From the NCBI GenBank assembly GCA_012267385.1, contig JAAXGW010000043.1, positions 62,001-126,000 on the forward strand: 64,000 nt of DNA, read 5' to 3'. Of the stretch, positions 18,382 through 26,956 are shown one piece after another (position 1 is the stretch's first letter; the number at the start of each line of letters is the position of its first letter). The notes beneath the pieces are model-generated. The model made no database searches, was not told the DNA's origin, and was given only the letters and a program-made list of their open reading frames with translations. The DNA is from OMG group bacterium (GTDB lineage: Bacteria; Pseudomonadota; Gammaproteobacteria; Pseudomonadales; Azotimanducaceae). A program made the position numbers and the translations under genes.

Positions 18382-18561
18382 TCAAAATAGTAAGAAATAG
18401 ATAACCATAAATGCAACGACACCGACTAGAATCATGCCAGTCACACACTCAAATAGGTGATGGGATTGAGACTTATGAACATTATGCGAGTAATACCGGT
18501 AGATGAACCAAGTCCGAAATCGCTGAAACATGTTTTTTCTGAAATTCTTCCTTCTAGTCAT
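18382..18561 (-). CDS. Small membrane protein, cassette copy 1, member B (59 aa)
   Basis: A 59-codon gene from ATG 18561 to TGA 18382, short enough to escape length-limited gene finding. The product starts MTRRKNFRKN, continues with FQRFRTWFIYRYY and ends in a hydrophobic segment (MILVGVVAFMVIYFLLF). It aligns with the product of 18941-19126: F-x-R-F-R-x-W-x-I-Y-R-Y, then K-S-x-S-x-H-x-F-x-C-V, then the membrane segment. The homology to an independent ORF in the same order relative to member A is the main evidence that it is real. Basic N-terminus plus one TM suggests a small inner-membrane protein. Function unknown. Confidence 0.6.
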   Translation of the reverse strand: MTRRKNFRKNMFQRFRTWFIYRYYSHNVHKSQSHHLFECVTGMILVGVVAFMVIYFLLF

Positions 18562-18751
18562 ACGAATTATGAACTAACATTTCCTAATATATGTTGCGGA
18601 AAGTACTTATTGTGGACACTATGAAAACTGCATCTTTTTAGTATGTTTATCCAACTTAACATAACTATTATTAATTCGGGAATACGAAGAGATGTAGCAA
18701 AGCTGTATGTAAACAAATCAATCCGATCTCGTCGTCTGTATAAGACCTCGG

Positions 18752-18940
18752 TTAATGGAAGAAGATGAACTCAACGAGAATTACTGGAATATATAAGAAC
18801 ACAAACAGAAATAGGTGTGTAGTCCAACAAAAAAACAGAAACTTCGCATATTTAATCGTTTTTCTAACCTTTTGAAAATGTATCTGTTCCGTATGCAACA
18901 TCGACTTGGGAGTAGCATAAATCTCATCTAGGTCACTCAT
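18752..18940 (-). CDS. Small membrane protein, cassette copy 2, member A
   Basis: 62 residues from ATG 18940, which directly follows the TAA of member B2 (18943-18941). N-terminus SDLDEIYATPKSML, basic patch RKTIKYAKFLFFC, then a long hydrophobic stretch (LFLFVFLYIPVILVEFIFF). Paralogue of 18169-18369. The conserved Y-x-x-P-x-S-x-L near the N-terminus recalls the short NPYxxPxSxL leader of various proteobacterial membrane proteins, an impression not checked. The stop-start junction with B2 implies translational coupling. Confidence 0.6.
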   Translation of the reverse strand: MSDLDEIYATPKSMLHTEQIHFQKVRKTIKYAKFLFFCWTTHLFLFVFLYIPVILVEFIFFH

Positions 18941-19126
18941 TTAATTCAATATCCACTCTGAAACGATCAGGAAGCTCAGCTGCAGATTCACAATGACTAA
19001 AAGAACAACAACGGACACACACAAAAAGACGTGATAGGATTTACTCTTATTTCCCGATTGCACACAATATCTATAAATCCACCAATTACGAAATCGATGA
19101 AATATATTCCGACGTTTAACCTTCAT
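18941..19126 (-). CDS. Small membrane protein, cassette copy 2, member B
   Basis: 61 residues from ATG 19126. Basic N-terminus MKVKRRNIFHRFRNWWIYRYC, a polar link with KSKSYHVFLCV, then a hydrophobic segment (VVVLLVIVNLQLSFLIV). Paralogue of the 59-aa product at 18382-18561. It is the first gene of the four-gene minus-strand set B2-A2-B1-A1. About 190 bp of AT-rich DNA separates the two cassettes and may hold a promoter for the second. Function unknown. Confidence 0.6.
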   Translation of the reverse strand: MKVKRRNIFHRFRNWWIYRYCVQSGNKSKSYHVFLCVSVVVLLVIVNLQLSFLIVSEWILN

Positions 19127-19241
19127 AGTCTAAGTGATCGCTACAGGTGGTTGATGCTTTAGTTTCACCGATCGTTTACTTGTTTGGCAATCAAACATTT
19201 CACTCACACGTACGAATCAATTTTCAGTAGTGGTGATACTG

Positions 19242-19871
19242 TCAATGTTCAGGGTCTAACATTTTCTTCAGGGTCCCATTAAAAGACGGAGCTGAAAAGC
19301 GATCGCCCTGCCTTATGCATTCGATGCACTTGTGAATGAGTTCGCAAGCGTTACCAAGAACATCGTTCACAATCACATAATCGAACTCATCATAATGCGC
19401 AAGTTCATCAGTCGCTAGCGACATACGATATTCGACGTTGGTGAGGGAGTCTTGACCCCTTGTACTCAGTCTTCGTTTGAGTTCTTCAAGGGAAGGAGGG
19501 ATAAGAAAGAAACTGACAACGTTGCCTGCCCGCTGTTTAATGGTCCGCGCTCCCTGCCAGTCTATGTCAAACAGTACATCGAACCCATTCCGTAACAGCT
19601 TATTGACAATCTGACGTCGCGTCCCATAACGGTGCTTAAACACCGTTGCGTACTCTAGAAATTCATCGTTCGCAACCAATGTGTCAAACTCTGTTTCAGA
19701 CACGAAGTAGTAGTGTTGACCTTCGATTTCGTCTGAGCGCTTCGGTCGAGTAGTAGTCGACACGGAAGTTACCAATCTGGAGTCCATATCACAGAGTCTC
19801 TTGACAATGGTAGATTTACCGCAACCGGATGGCGCAGAAAAGATGAAACACTGTCCGACTCGAATATTCAC
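19242..19871 (-). CDS. gmk: Guanylate kinase
   Basis: 209 residues, the usual length. P-loop IFSAPSGCGKSTIVKRL, GMP-binding STTTRPKRSDEIEGQHYYFVS and LEYATVFKHRYGT, and lid/Walker B region FDIDWQGARTIKQR. It phosphorylates GMP to GDP with ATP in the cytoplasm. It lies 73 bp downstream of yicC on the same strand, an association common in bacteria. rpoZ, often next to gmk, is not here. Start ATG 19871. Confidence 0.96.
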   Translation of the reverse strand: MNIRVGQCFIFSAPSGCGKSTIVKRLCDMDSRLVTSVSTTTRPKRSDEIEGQHYYFVSETEFDTLVANDEFLEYATVFKHRYGTRRQIVNKLLRNGFDVLFDIDWQGARTIKQRAGNVVSFFLIPPSLEELKRRLSTRGQDSLTNVEYRMSLATDELAHYDEFDYVIVNDVLGNACELIHKCIECIRQGDRFSAPSFNGTLKKMLDPEH

Positions 19872-19944
19872 TAGCTTAGTAACGTTCGGTTTGCCAACGG
19901 ATTGATAGATCGACTAGTTGCAGTTACAACTGGTCGATCGGACT

Positions 19945-20802
19945 TTACTCAATATTTTGTACTTGCTCGCGCATTTGATCCACGCAAACTTTTAAATCGA
20001 TTACCAGAGAAGCGCAAGCAGGTAGTTGCGCTTTTACCGCGAGAGTATTCGCCTCTCGCAATATTTCTTGCGCGAGGAAATTTAGACGACGACCTACAGG
20101 AATAGTTTCGGTGAGGCACTTTTCTACGTCTTTTAAGTGAATAGTCAGACGATCCTGCTCTTCTTTGAAGTCGGATTTCTGCGCGAGTAACGCTATTTCT
20201 TGAGCTACGCGGTTTGGGTCGACGTGTTTATCAAGAGCACGTAACCGTTCCGTGAGACGTTCTTGAATCAACTTTGGTTGTTCCTTGCCTAAATCATAAA
20301 TACTCTTGAGTAAATTCCGTGTAGTTTCTACTGACGTATGGACAATCGCACGTAGGGCCTGACCCTCTCGCTGTCTTGTTTCGACAAGCTGTTTAAGACA
20401 GGATTTGAAGCTCAACTTGAGCTCATTTAAATCATACTCCGTTCTAGTAGTACGTGCTCTCAGTAAATTTGGGTTCTGCATAAGTCTCGTCACGTCGACA
20501 ACACTTACAACTTTTTTTGAGGGCAATGCTTTGCTCACTTCTTTGATTGCGCGCAATAGTTCTGGATCGAGATTTTGTGGTTCGATAGATGAAACCTGTT
20601 CGGGTGGAGTCTCGTGAAAAAAAATTTCTACATACCCACGTTTGAGAGACTGTCTAGTGAGTTCTTTAATACTAGCTTCCAATTCCCGTATCGCCTCTGG
20701 AATTTTTGTGCGAATTTCTAAACTACGATGATTCACCGAACGAATTTCCCAAGCGTGCGAGGACTCTTGGATTCGAGCGAATGCAGTCATGGAACAGGTC
20801 AT
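19945..20802 (-). CDS. yicC: YicC-family endoribonuclease
   Basis: 285 residues, normal for the family. The N-terminus MTCSMTAFARIQ and VEIRSVNHRSLEI-like segment (here WEIRSVNHRSLEIRTKIPE), plus the C-terminal DFKEEQDRLTIHLKDVEKCL and REANTLAVKA, match YicC. E. coli YicC has been described as an endoribonuclease. It is divergent from rph-pyrE, as in E. coli, and precedes gmk. Start ATG 20802. Confidence 0.92.
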   Translation of the reverse strand: MTCSMTAFARIQESSHAWEIRSVNHRSLEIRTKIPEAIRELEASIKELTRQSLKRGYVEIFFHETPPEQVSSIEPQNLDPELLRAIKEVSKALPSKKVVSVVDVTRLMQNPNLLRARTTRTEYDLNELKLSFKSCLKQLVETRQREGQALRAIVHTSVETTRNLLKSIYDLGKEQPKLIQERLTERLRALDKHVDPNRVAQEIALLAQKSDFKEEQDRLTIHLKDVEKCLTETIPVGRRLNFLAQEILREANTLAVKAQLPACASLVIDLKVCVDQMREQVQNIE

Positions 20803-20870
20803 ACTAGAAATATGTGCAATCGTATAATTTTTTATGGCACGTTATTGTATTAGGATTAACAAACAGTCGA

Positions 20871-21575
20871 GTGTATAAAAGAACAAACGATCGAGGTCAC
20901 AATGAGTTGCGCCCCGTTTCTATCGATACAAATTTTGTCTCTAATTCAGGCGGATCCGCTTTGATTACATGTGGATCAACTATGCTGTTGTGTACTGCTA
21001 ATGTCGATTCTGGTGTCCCGCAATTTCGGCGCGATACAGGTCTGGGTTGGCTCACAGCAGAATACGGAATGCTACCTGGTGCCACCCACACGCGAACGAC
21101 ACGCGAAGCCGCTAGTGGCAGGCAAGGTGGCCGCACCATGGAGATTCAACGTCTCATTGGACGTAGTTTGCGGCAGGCTGTAGACTTCAAGAAACTTGGG
21201 GAAAGTACCGTTCAAATTGATTGCGATGTGCTCCAAGCGGACGGAGGGACACGTACCGCTGCAATAACCGGAAGTTGTGTCGCGCTCTATCACGCGCTAC
21301 AACAGGTATCTCCGGATGCATTTCTCGGTTGGGTTGCGGCGGTTAGCGTCGGCGAAGTTTGGAACGAAGTCTTACTGGACATGGACTATTCCGAAGATGG
21401 TCAAGCAGACTCAGATGTGAATGTTGTAATGATGCAAGATAGAGGCATCGTCGAAATTCAGGGTACAGCGGAAAGAAAGCCTCTCGCGCATTCGAAACTT
21501 CAATCTGCGCTAGAGTTAGCGGAACAAGGGGTTTCAGAGTTGTTCAAGCTTCAAGAGAGTAGTATCACGGCGTGA
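20871..21575 (+). CDS. rph: Ribonuclease PH
   Basis: 234 residues from GTG 20871, matching the roughly 238-residue E. coli protein. Phosphorolytic 3'-5' exoribonuclease trimming tRNA 3' ends. Visible motifs: NELRPVSI, FRRDTGLGWLTAEYGMLPGATHTR, GRTMEIQRLIGRSLRQAVDF, DCDVLQADGGTRTAAITG, and SVGEVWNEVLLDMDYSEDGQADSDVNVVM with the catalytic acidic residues. A start at 20814 adds a hydrophobic stretch not seen in the family. The stop overlaps the pyrE start (TGATG). Confidence 0.94.
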   Translation: MYKRTNDRGHNELRPVSIDTNFVSNSGGSALITCGSTMLLCTANVDSGVPQFRRDTGLGWLTAEYGMLPGATHTRTTREAASGRQGGRTMEIQRLIGRSLRQAVDFKKLGESTVQIDCDVLQADGGTRTAAITGSCVALYHALQQVSPDAFLGWVAAVSVGEVWNEVLLDMDYSEDGQADSDVNVVMMQDRGIVEIQGTAERKPLAHSKLQSALELAEQGVSELFKLQESSITA

Positions 21576-22225
21576 TGCTGTCAGCTACAGCATTTATTGC
21601 TGATCTGATCGAAGCACAAGCTCTTCAGTTCGGTCAGTTTCAGTTGAAATCTGGACTGCAAAGTCCATACTTTATGAATCTGGGAAATATCGCCTGCGGC
21701 AGTGGTATCGACAAGGTGGGCTATGCATTCGCAAAACGCATTTCCGAGTTGAACTTTAATCCGGACATTCTCTTTGGTCCGGCATACAAAGGAATACCGT
21801 TGGCAACCACGACGTCGACAAATTTATTGAATTTTGGAGTCGATGTAGGTGTGGCGTTCAATCGTAAAGAGGTTAAACAACACGGCGAGGGTGGTTCGTT
21901 GGTTGGTGCTGAATTACGATCAAAACGCGTCTTAATTATCGATGATGTCATTACTGATGGCGCTTCTAAGATTGAAGCGGCCGAACTCGTACGCCAAAAC
22001 GGGGGTAAACCCATTGGAGTCTTAGTGGCTCTAGACCGCAAAGAACGAGAACCCGTTAGCGGTCGCACATATTTAGAAACGGTGGAAGAAAAAATGGGAT
22101 TAGGAGTGTATTCGGTTGCCACCATCAAGGATGTGTTGGCCTACCTGGAACTTCATGATCACCTCAGCGATACATTAGCAGTTCTAAAAAGCTACGCTAC
22201 AGAGCACTGTGTTTTGACGACTTAG
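21575..22225 (+). CDS. pyrE: Orotate phosphoribosyltransferase
   Basis: 216 residues from ATG 21575 (a GTG at 21572 is the alternative). PRPP-binding motif RVLIIDDVITDGASK, plus FGPAYKGIPLAT and FNRKEVKQHGEGG, are diagnostic. It converts orotate and PRPP to OMP in pyrimidine synthesis. It overlaps rph by one base, so the rph-pyrE operon of E. coli is conserved. In E. coli an attenuator precedes pyrE; here there is no intergenic space for one. Confidence 0.96.
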   Translation: MLSATAFIADLIEAQALQFGQFQLKSGLQSPYFMNLGNIACGSGIDKVGYAFAKRISELNFNPDILFGPAYKGIPLATTTSTNLLNFGVDVGVAFNRKEVKQHGEGGSLVGAELRSKRVLIIDDVITDGASKIEAAELVRQNGGKPIGVLVALDRKEREPVSGRTYLETVEEKMGLGVYSVATIKDVLAYLELHDHLSDTLAVLKSYATEHCVLTT

Positions 22226-22227
22226 CT

Positions 22228-23607
22228 CTATACTTCAGGAATCGTTAGATGGGGGGCAACTCGGCGGAGATGTTTGAAGAAGAGCGTTTGAGTTTCTTGA
22301 AGCCTAGTGGGTGTACTCGCTTCAAAACGCATCACGATTTTGGGCGAGGTATTTGAGGCACGAATCAAACCCCAAGCATCCGGAAAGTTCACTCGGACTC
22401 CATCGATCGTGATCACTTCACCATGATCAAAAGAACTCGCTCGACCAAATTCGTCCACAAGATCAAACTTTTCACTGTCCGGTACGCGAATTTCAATCTC
22501 AGGCGTCGCATTAGTTGGTGGTAGCGCGTTCAAAAAATTCATGAAATCAGGAGGATGTCGAGACACTGACTCGAGGAATCTACATGCTGTGTAGAGCGCA
22601 TCATCAAATCCGTACCAACGGTCGGCAAAGCAAATGTGACCGCTGAATTCACCCCCGAGGGGTGCGTCGAGTTCCCTGATTTTTGCCTTGATGTTTGTGT
22701 GTCCCGTCTTTTCAAGCACGGCTTGACCTCCGTTGGCCAGAATGCTCCTGACGGCATTTGTTCCACACTTTACGTCTAAGACTATTGGAGCTCCTGGACG
22801 ATGTTGCAGTACATCCTTTGCCAAGTATGCTATTAGCGTGTCGGCTGACACAATGGTTCCACTCTGGGTTACTACACCGATACGATCGCCATCACCATCG
22901 AAAGCGATACCGAAATCTAGAGCTTGCTCACTTACAGTTTGGATAAGCTGTTGTAAGTTCTTTGGGTCAACTGGGTCTGGATGATGATTTGGGAAAGTAC
23001 CGTCCAATTCATTGAACAATGGGACAACTTCGCAACCTAGCGCTTCAAATAGCCGTGGTACTAGAACACCAGTTACACTGTTTCCGCAATCCACTGCAAT
23101 ATGCAATCTTCGCTCAAGTTTGATGTCATGGATGATTCGATCTACATATGAGTCTAAGACAATCTGCTGTGAGACACTTCCCGAGCCCTTGGCTAGACAG
23201 TTATTGGTAATAAGACGATGTATATCCTGAAGTTCATCCCCCGCAAAAGGAACGTAATTCAAGACGAACTTTAGTCCGTTGTATTCCGGTGGATTGTGTG
23301 ACCCCGTAATCACGATTCCCGCTGGGACTTCTAATTCGTGGATGGCGAAATAGAGTACCGGAGTGGGAACTGTACCAATATCGATAACGTTGACTCCACC
23401 ATTATTGAGTCCTTTCTGAAGTGCGGTCCTAAGCGTTTCTGTTGAGCAACGGACATCTCCCCCTACGAGGACACTCTCGTGTCCCTGAGTTGCTGCACAA
23501 TTCGCAAATGCTTGACCGATTAATCGAGTATTTTCTTCAGTTAACTCATCGTGTACCCGACCACGCACATCGTAAGCTCGGAAAATGTTGAGCGGTAAGT
23601 TTGACAC
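22228..23607 (-). CDS. algC: Phosphomannomutase/phosphoglucomutase, AlgC type
   Basis: 459 residues. Phosphoserine loop VITGSHNPPEYNGLK, metal loop FDGDGDRIGVV, sugar-binding GGEFSGHICFADRWYG-like loop, and the phosphate-binding RASNTSPKIVMRFEA near the C-terminus. It interconverts hexose 6- and 1-phosphates for surface polysaccharide and LPS precursors. It lies just downstream of coaB, as in the coaBC-dut-algC cluster of Pseudomonas; dut is absent between them. Convergent with pyrE, 2 bp apart. Confidence 0.9.
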   Translation of the reverse strand: MSNLPLNIFRAYDVRGRVHDELTEENTRLIGQAFANCAATQGHESVLVGGDVRCSTETLRTALQKGLNNGGVNVIDIGTVPTPVLYFAIHELEVPAGIVITGSHNPPEYNGLKFVLNYVPFAGDELQDIHRLITNNCLAKGSGSVSQQIVLDSYVDRIIHDIKLERRLHIAVDCGNSVTGVLVPRLFEALGCEVVPLFNELDGTFPNHHPDPVDPKNLQQLIQTVSEQALDFGIAFDGDGDRIGVVTQSGTIVSADTLIAYLAKDVLQHRPGAPIVLDVKCGTNAVRSILANGGQAVLEKTGHTNIKAKIRELDAPLGGEFSGHICFADRWYGFDDALYTACRFLESVSRHPPDFMNFLNALPPTNATPEIEIRVPDSEKFDLVDEFGRASSFDHGEVITIDGVRVNFPDAWGLIRASNTSPKIVMRFEASTPTRLQETQTLFFKHLRRVAPHLTIPEV

Positions 23608-23623
23608 TGCTGGTGCCGATTGC

Positions 23624-24295
23624 CTAGGTTGATCTCGGTAGCGCGTTAGCGACTAATTCGATAACTTGTTGCGCGATCTTGTACTTAGACTGTTTCTTAA
23701 GTTCTTGTTCGGATTCTGGAAAGACCACTGTTACTTGATTTTCATCCCCTTCGAATCCGATCGACGGATCAGAAACATCATTGACTACGATCACATCCAA
23801 ATTTTTGCGCTTTAGTTTGTCGCGCGCGTTTCGAATTACGTCGTTGGTTTCAGCTGCAAATCCGACGACATATGGTCTTTCATGCATTGCTGTTACTGCT
23901 TGTACGATGTCGTCGGTAGTTTGGAGTTGAATAGTGAGTTCCGAATTTATCTGGTCGGTAGGACGCTTCAGCTTGTGCTCAAGCAATTTTCTAGGTCGAA
24001 AATCTGTCACTGCTGCTACCGCGAAGAACACGTCACATTTGTCGATACGAGACATTACCGCTGACTTCATTTCCGCGGCGGTCCTTACGTTCACGCGTTT
24101 AATACCCGTTGGTGATTTCAAGTTAACAGGTCCGCTAACCAGAGTTACCTTTGCTCCAGCCTCCTCGGCCGCTCGCGCAATTTCAAAACCTTGTTTGCCG
24201 GAGCTTCGATTGCTAATAAAACGCACGGGGTCTATTCTCTCTTGCGTTGGACCTGCGGATACGAGCACTGTGAGGTTTTTTAGCTCATCGGGCAT
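23624..24295 (-). CDS. coaB: Phosphopantothenate-cysteine ligase (CoaB domain as separate ORF)
   Basis: 223 residues. [26 protein letters not shown] is the nucleotide-binding start of the CoaB domain; [11 protein letters not shown] and [10 protein letters not shown], then [28 protein letters not shown], complete it. It joins 4'-phosphopantothenate to cysteine in CoA synthesis. Normally CoaB is the C-terminal half of a bifunctional CoaBC. Here it starts with ATG 24295, immediately after the coaC amber stop and in the same reading frame, so either two coupled proteins or occasional read-through fusion is possible. Confidence 0.9.
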   Translation of the reverse strand: MPDELKNLTVLVSAGPTQERIDPVRFISNRSSGKQGFEIARAAEEAGAKVTLVSGPVNLKSPTGIKRVNVRTAAEMKSAVMSRIDKCDVFFAVAAVTDFRPRKLLEHKLKRPTDQINSELTIQLQTTDDIVQAVTAMHERPYVVGFAAETNDVIRNARDKLKRKNLDVIVVNDVSDPSIGFEGDENQVTVVFPESEQELKKQSKYKIAQQVIELVANALPRST

Positions 24296-24841
24296 CTAGT
24301 TTTGCTGCCACATCGTGTTTAGGAACGACAGAATGTCTTGAGGATCAGGCATCCTCCCGATTCCTACATCTCCACAAGCTTGTTCGCCGTGCTCAGGATC
24401 CATGATTCGAACACCGTCGTGTTTAAGTTGTTCAAGATTGCGCTGAGTTGCAGGATGGTTCCACATTGCTTGATTCATTGCTGGGACCATGATGACGGGA
24501 CTTGTTGTTGCAAGGTAAACTGTCGACAGTAGGTCGTCGCAACGACCTTGCGCAAGTTTGGCAAGTGTGTTTGCGGAGGCCGGTGCGATAACAAACATGT
24601 CCGGCCATTTGGCTAGTTCGATGTGGCCCATGGCTCGTTCCGCATCTAGATCCCATAGATCAGTCCGCACGCGCTTTGAAGTAAGCGCAGACAGTGTGTG
24701 TTCAGTAACAAACTTGTGCGCAGAGCGAGTCATGATTGTCGCGACTTCGTGATGTTCAGTCACAAGCAACCGCACTAGTTCGGGAACTTTATATGCCGCG
24801 ATTCCGCCCGTGACTCCTAGTAATATTTTCTTGAGATGCAT
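24296..24841 (-). CDS. coaC: Phosphopantothenoylcysteine decarboxylase (CoaC domain as separate ORF)
   Basis: 181 residues. Flavoprotein motifs [23 protein letters not shown] and [21 protein letters not shown], and the [18 protein letters not shown] region with PxMNxxMW, are those of the CoaC half of CoaBC; the following [15 protein letters not shown] has the conserved ACGD(V/E)GxGRM. It decarboxylates phosphopantothenoylcysteine. The ORF ends with TAG exactly where the linker to CoaB would begin. Start ATG 24841. Confidence 0.92.
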   Translation of the reverse strand: MHLKKILLGVTGGIAAYKVPELVRLLVTEHHEVATIMTRSAHKFVTEHTLSALTSKRVRTDLWDLDAERAMGHIELAKWPDMFVIAPASANTLAKLAQGRCDDLLSTVYLATTSPVIMVPAMNQAMWNHPATQRNLEQLKHDGVRIMDPEHGEQACGDVGIGRMPDPQDILSFLNTMWQQN

Positions 24842-24983
24842 TTGAGAAAAAGAACTCTTAATCGCGGTATTTTCTACAAAACTGAATTTAGAGGGTGTTT
24901 CTTCGGCCGGTCAAGTCGGAGGATAGAGGCAAATACTAGAGGTTTTCGTTAAAATTCCTCATTCTTTTTTTTAAACCCTCGTT

Positions 24984-25220
24984 ATGAGTAAAGTCTGTCA
25001 AGTCACTGGTAAACGACCGATGTCGGGAAATAACGTCTCGCATGCGAACAATGCTACGAAGCGTCGTTATCTTCCCAACTTACATTACCATCGTTTTTGG
25101 GTCGCTAGCGAAAATCGATTCGTTCGGTTGCGTGTTTCTGCTGCCGGTATGCGGCTAATTGACAAAAAGGGAATAGACGTCGTGCTTGACGACATGCGTA
25201 AACGCGGAGAAAAGTTCTAA
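24984..25220 (+). CDS. rpmB: 50S ribosomal protein L28
   Basis: 78 residues, canonical: [21 protein letters not shown], then [14 protein letters not shown] and [18 protein letters not shown]. This is the form lacking a full zinc CxxC set. The stop TAA overlaps the rpmG ATG by one base. The 142 bp upstream are AT-rich and probably hold the operon promoter, though I cannot fix the boxes. Confidence 0.97.
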   Translation: MSKVCQVTGKRPMSGNNVSHANNATKRRYLPNLHYHRFWVASENRFVRLRVSAAGMRLIDKKGIDVVLDDMRKRGEKF

Positions 25221-25375
25221 TGAGAGACAAGATTAAACTCGTATCGAGTGCCGGCACTGGGCACTACTACACCACGGACAAAAATAAACACAATACCCCG
25301 GACAAGTTAGAGTTCCGGAAGTATGATCCCGTGGTTCGAAAACACGTCATTTACAAAGAAGCGAAGATCAAGTAA
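25220..25375 (+). CDS. rpmG: 50S ribosomal protein L33
   Basis: 51 residues from ATG 25220, too short for length-limited ORF lists: [20 protein letters not shown], then [17 protein letters not shown] and [11 protein letters not shown]. It is the cysteine-free (C-minus) form typical of Gammaproteobacteria. Its TAA (25373-25375) is immediately followed, in the same frame, by the mutM coding sequence. Confidence 0.97.
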   Translation: MRDKIKLVSSAGTGHYYTTDKNKHNTPDKLEFRKYDPVVRKHVIYKEAKIK

Positions 25376-26182
25376 ATCCCTGAACTTCCAGAAGTTGAAA
25401 CCACCCGTCGAGGGGTTGCTTCTCATCTAAAAGGATCGCAATTACACGACTGTGTAGTTCGCGAGACACGGCTTCGTTGGCCACTGCAATTGCCGAAAAA
25501 CTTAATAGGGCAACGCTTAGTTGACGTGACCAGGCGTGCCAAGTATTTGTTGTTTAAATTCGAACAAGGCACTCTAATAATTCATTTGGGCATGAGCGGT
25601 CGACTTCGAGTACTTCCCATTACGCAATCCCATGAAAAGCACGATCATGTAGATTTAGTCTTTACGAACGGCAAGATTCTCAGATACCATGATCCTCGTC
25701 GTTTTGGAAGCATGCACTGGCAACCAGAGGATACAGTTCATTGGACACTGCAAAATTTAGGTATAGAGCCACTTGTGGACGAGTTCAATGGCGACTACTT
25801 GTTTAGACAGACTCGAAAGCGTAACATGGGTGTCAAGTCTCTCATCATGAACTCTCAAATCGTGGTTGGCGTTGGAAATATTTACGCCAATGAAGCTCTT
25901 TATCTCGCAGGAGTGCGGCCTCAGCGAAAATGCGCCAAACTTACGCGCGCGGAGAGTGAACGGCTCGTGACTGCAATCAAGAACGTGTTGGAAGATGCTC
26001 TTAAGGCAGGTGGTACAACTCTAAGGGATTTCTTTGGAGCTGATGGTGAGACTGGTTACTTCAAGATCGCACTACGGGTGTATGGCCGCGGTGGAGAACC
26101 GTGTTTGCGCTGCACAACTCCTTTGAAGACGGTGAAAAGTAGTCAGCGACAATCGGTCTATTGTCCTCAATGTCAGCGCTAG
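25376..26182 (+). CDS. mutM: Formamidopyrimidine-DNA glycosylase with ATC as apparent start codon
   Basis: 268 residues if translation starts at ATC 25376. The codons after it encode PELPEVETTRRGV, the invariant N-terminus in which Pro (after Met removal) is the catalytic nucleophile and the next Glu is essential. The codon before is the rpmG TAA, so no upstream start exists; the next standard start (TTG 25490) would delete the active site. The rest is intact: HLGMSGRLRV, YHDPRRFGS, VVGVGNIYANEALYLAG and a C-terminal zinc finger CLRCTTPLKTV...CPQCQR. It removes 8-oxoguanine. Translational coupling to rpmG may support the rare start; a G-to-C change or an error in the sequence is the alternative. 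Confidence 0.9.
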   Translation: MPELPEVETTRRGVASHLKGSQLHDCVVRETRLRWPLQLPKNLIGQRLVDVTRRAKYLLFKFEQGTLIIHLGMSGRLRVLPITQSHEKHDHVDLVFTNGKILRYHDPRRFGSMHWQPEDTVHWTLQNLGIEPLVDEFNGDYLFRQTRKRNMGVKSLIMNSQIVVGVGNIYANEALYLAGVRPQRKCAKLTRAESERLVTAIKNVLEDALKAGGTTLRDFFGADGETGYFKIALRVYGRGGEPCLRCTTPLKTVKSSQRQSVYCPQCQR

Positions 26183-26676
26183 CTTGATGTGTGCGGGGAT
26201 CGATAGTGCGTGGCTAAAAATTGAGCAACGACTGGATGGACAAATTCCGAAACATCGCCGCCAAGTGCTGCAATTTCTCGCACACGAGTTGACGATACAA
26301 AAGACCATTTACTCGCCGTGGGAAGCAACACATACTCGAGTTCCGGGTCAAGATGACGGTTCATTTCTAACATTTGGAATTCGTACTCGTAGTCCATCAA
26401 GGTTCGTAGACCCCTCAATATAAACTTCGTGTTCTTAGCACGAACAAAGTCGACCAACAGACCAGAAAATTTTTCTACCTCTATACGAGCCCCGTATTGG
26501 TTCAACGCTTGTCGGCAGAGTTCCATACGTTCATCAAGAAACACGTCTGGGTTCTTGTCTGTAGCGGTGCCGAAGGCTACGACTACTTTGTCGAACAGAC
26601 CTAGTGCTCGTTCGATAATATTCATGTGTCCAAACGTTATTGGATTGAAACTGCCAGGATAAATTATGATTCGCAT
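26179..26676 (-). CDS. coaD: Phosphopantetheine adenylyltransferase
   Basis: 165 residues. IYPGSFNPITFGHMNIIERA holds the TxGH nucleotidyltransferase motif (T/F-G-H), RGLRTLMDYEYEFQM and the C-terminal FVSSTRVREIAALGGDVSEFV (the ISSTxxR motif) are diagnostic of CoaD. It transfers AMP to 4'-phosphopantetheine, the penultimate CoA step. Its stop overlaps the convergent mutM by 4 bp; mutM and coaD neighbour each other in many Gammaproteobacteria. Start ATG 26676. Confidence 0.96.
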   Translation of the reverse strand: MRIIIYPGSFNPITFGHMNIIERALGLFDKVVVAFGTATDKNPDVFLDERMELCRQALNQYGARIEVEKFSGLLVDFVRAKNTKFILRGLRTLMDYEYEFQMLEMNRHLDPELEYVLLPTASKWSFVSSTRVREIAALGGDVSEFVHPVVAQFLATHYRSPHTSS

Positions 26677-26956
26677 GTTGAATTTGTTGATCCTATGGTC
26701 GTGTTTTAAAATTATCGGTGTCCGGCGCGTGAACTTCTAAGGCTCATCTCGGATTGAATACTATCGTTGTATGTCGCACTATGTTTCCCGTCAAACACAG
26801 CGTTACATTCTAAGTTCCATGTGGAACACTAATTGCTTGTAATTGTCACAGTAGTAGTCGATGAAAACAGTTAGCCGGCAACGCACGGTTATAGAGGTAG
26901 GAGATTGACCACTACGAAACCATTGATGTAATGTAAAACTCTAAGGAATCACAAAA

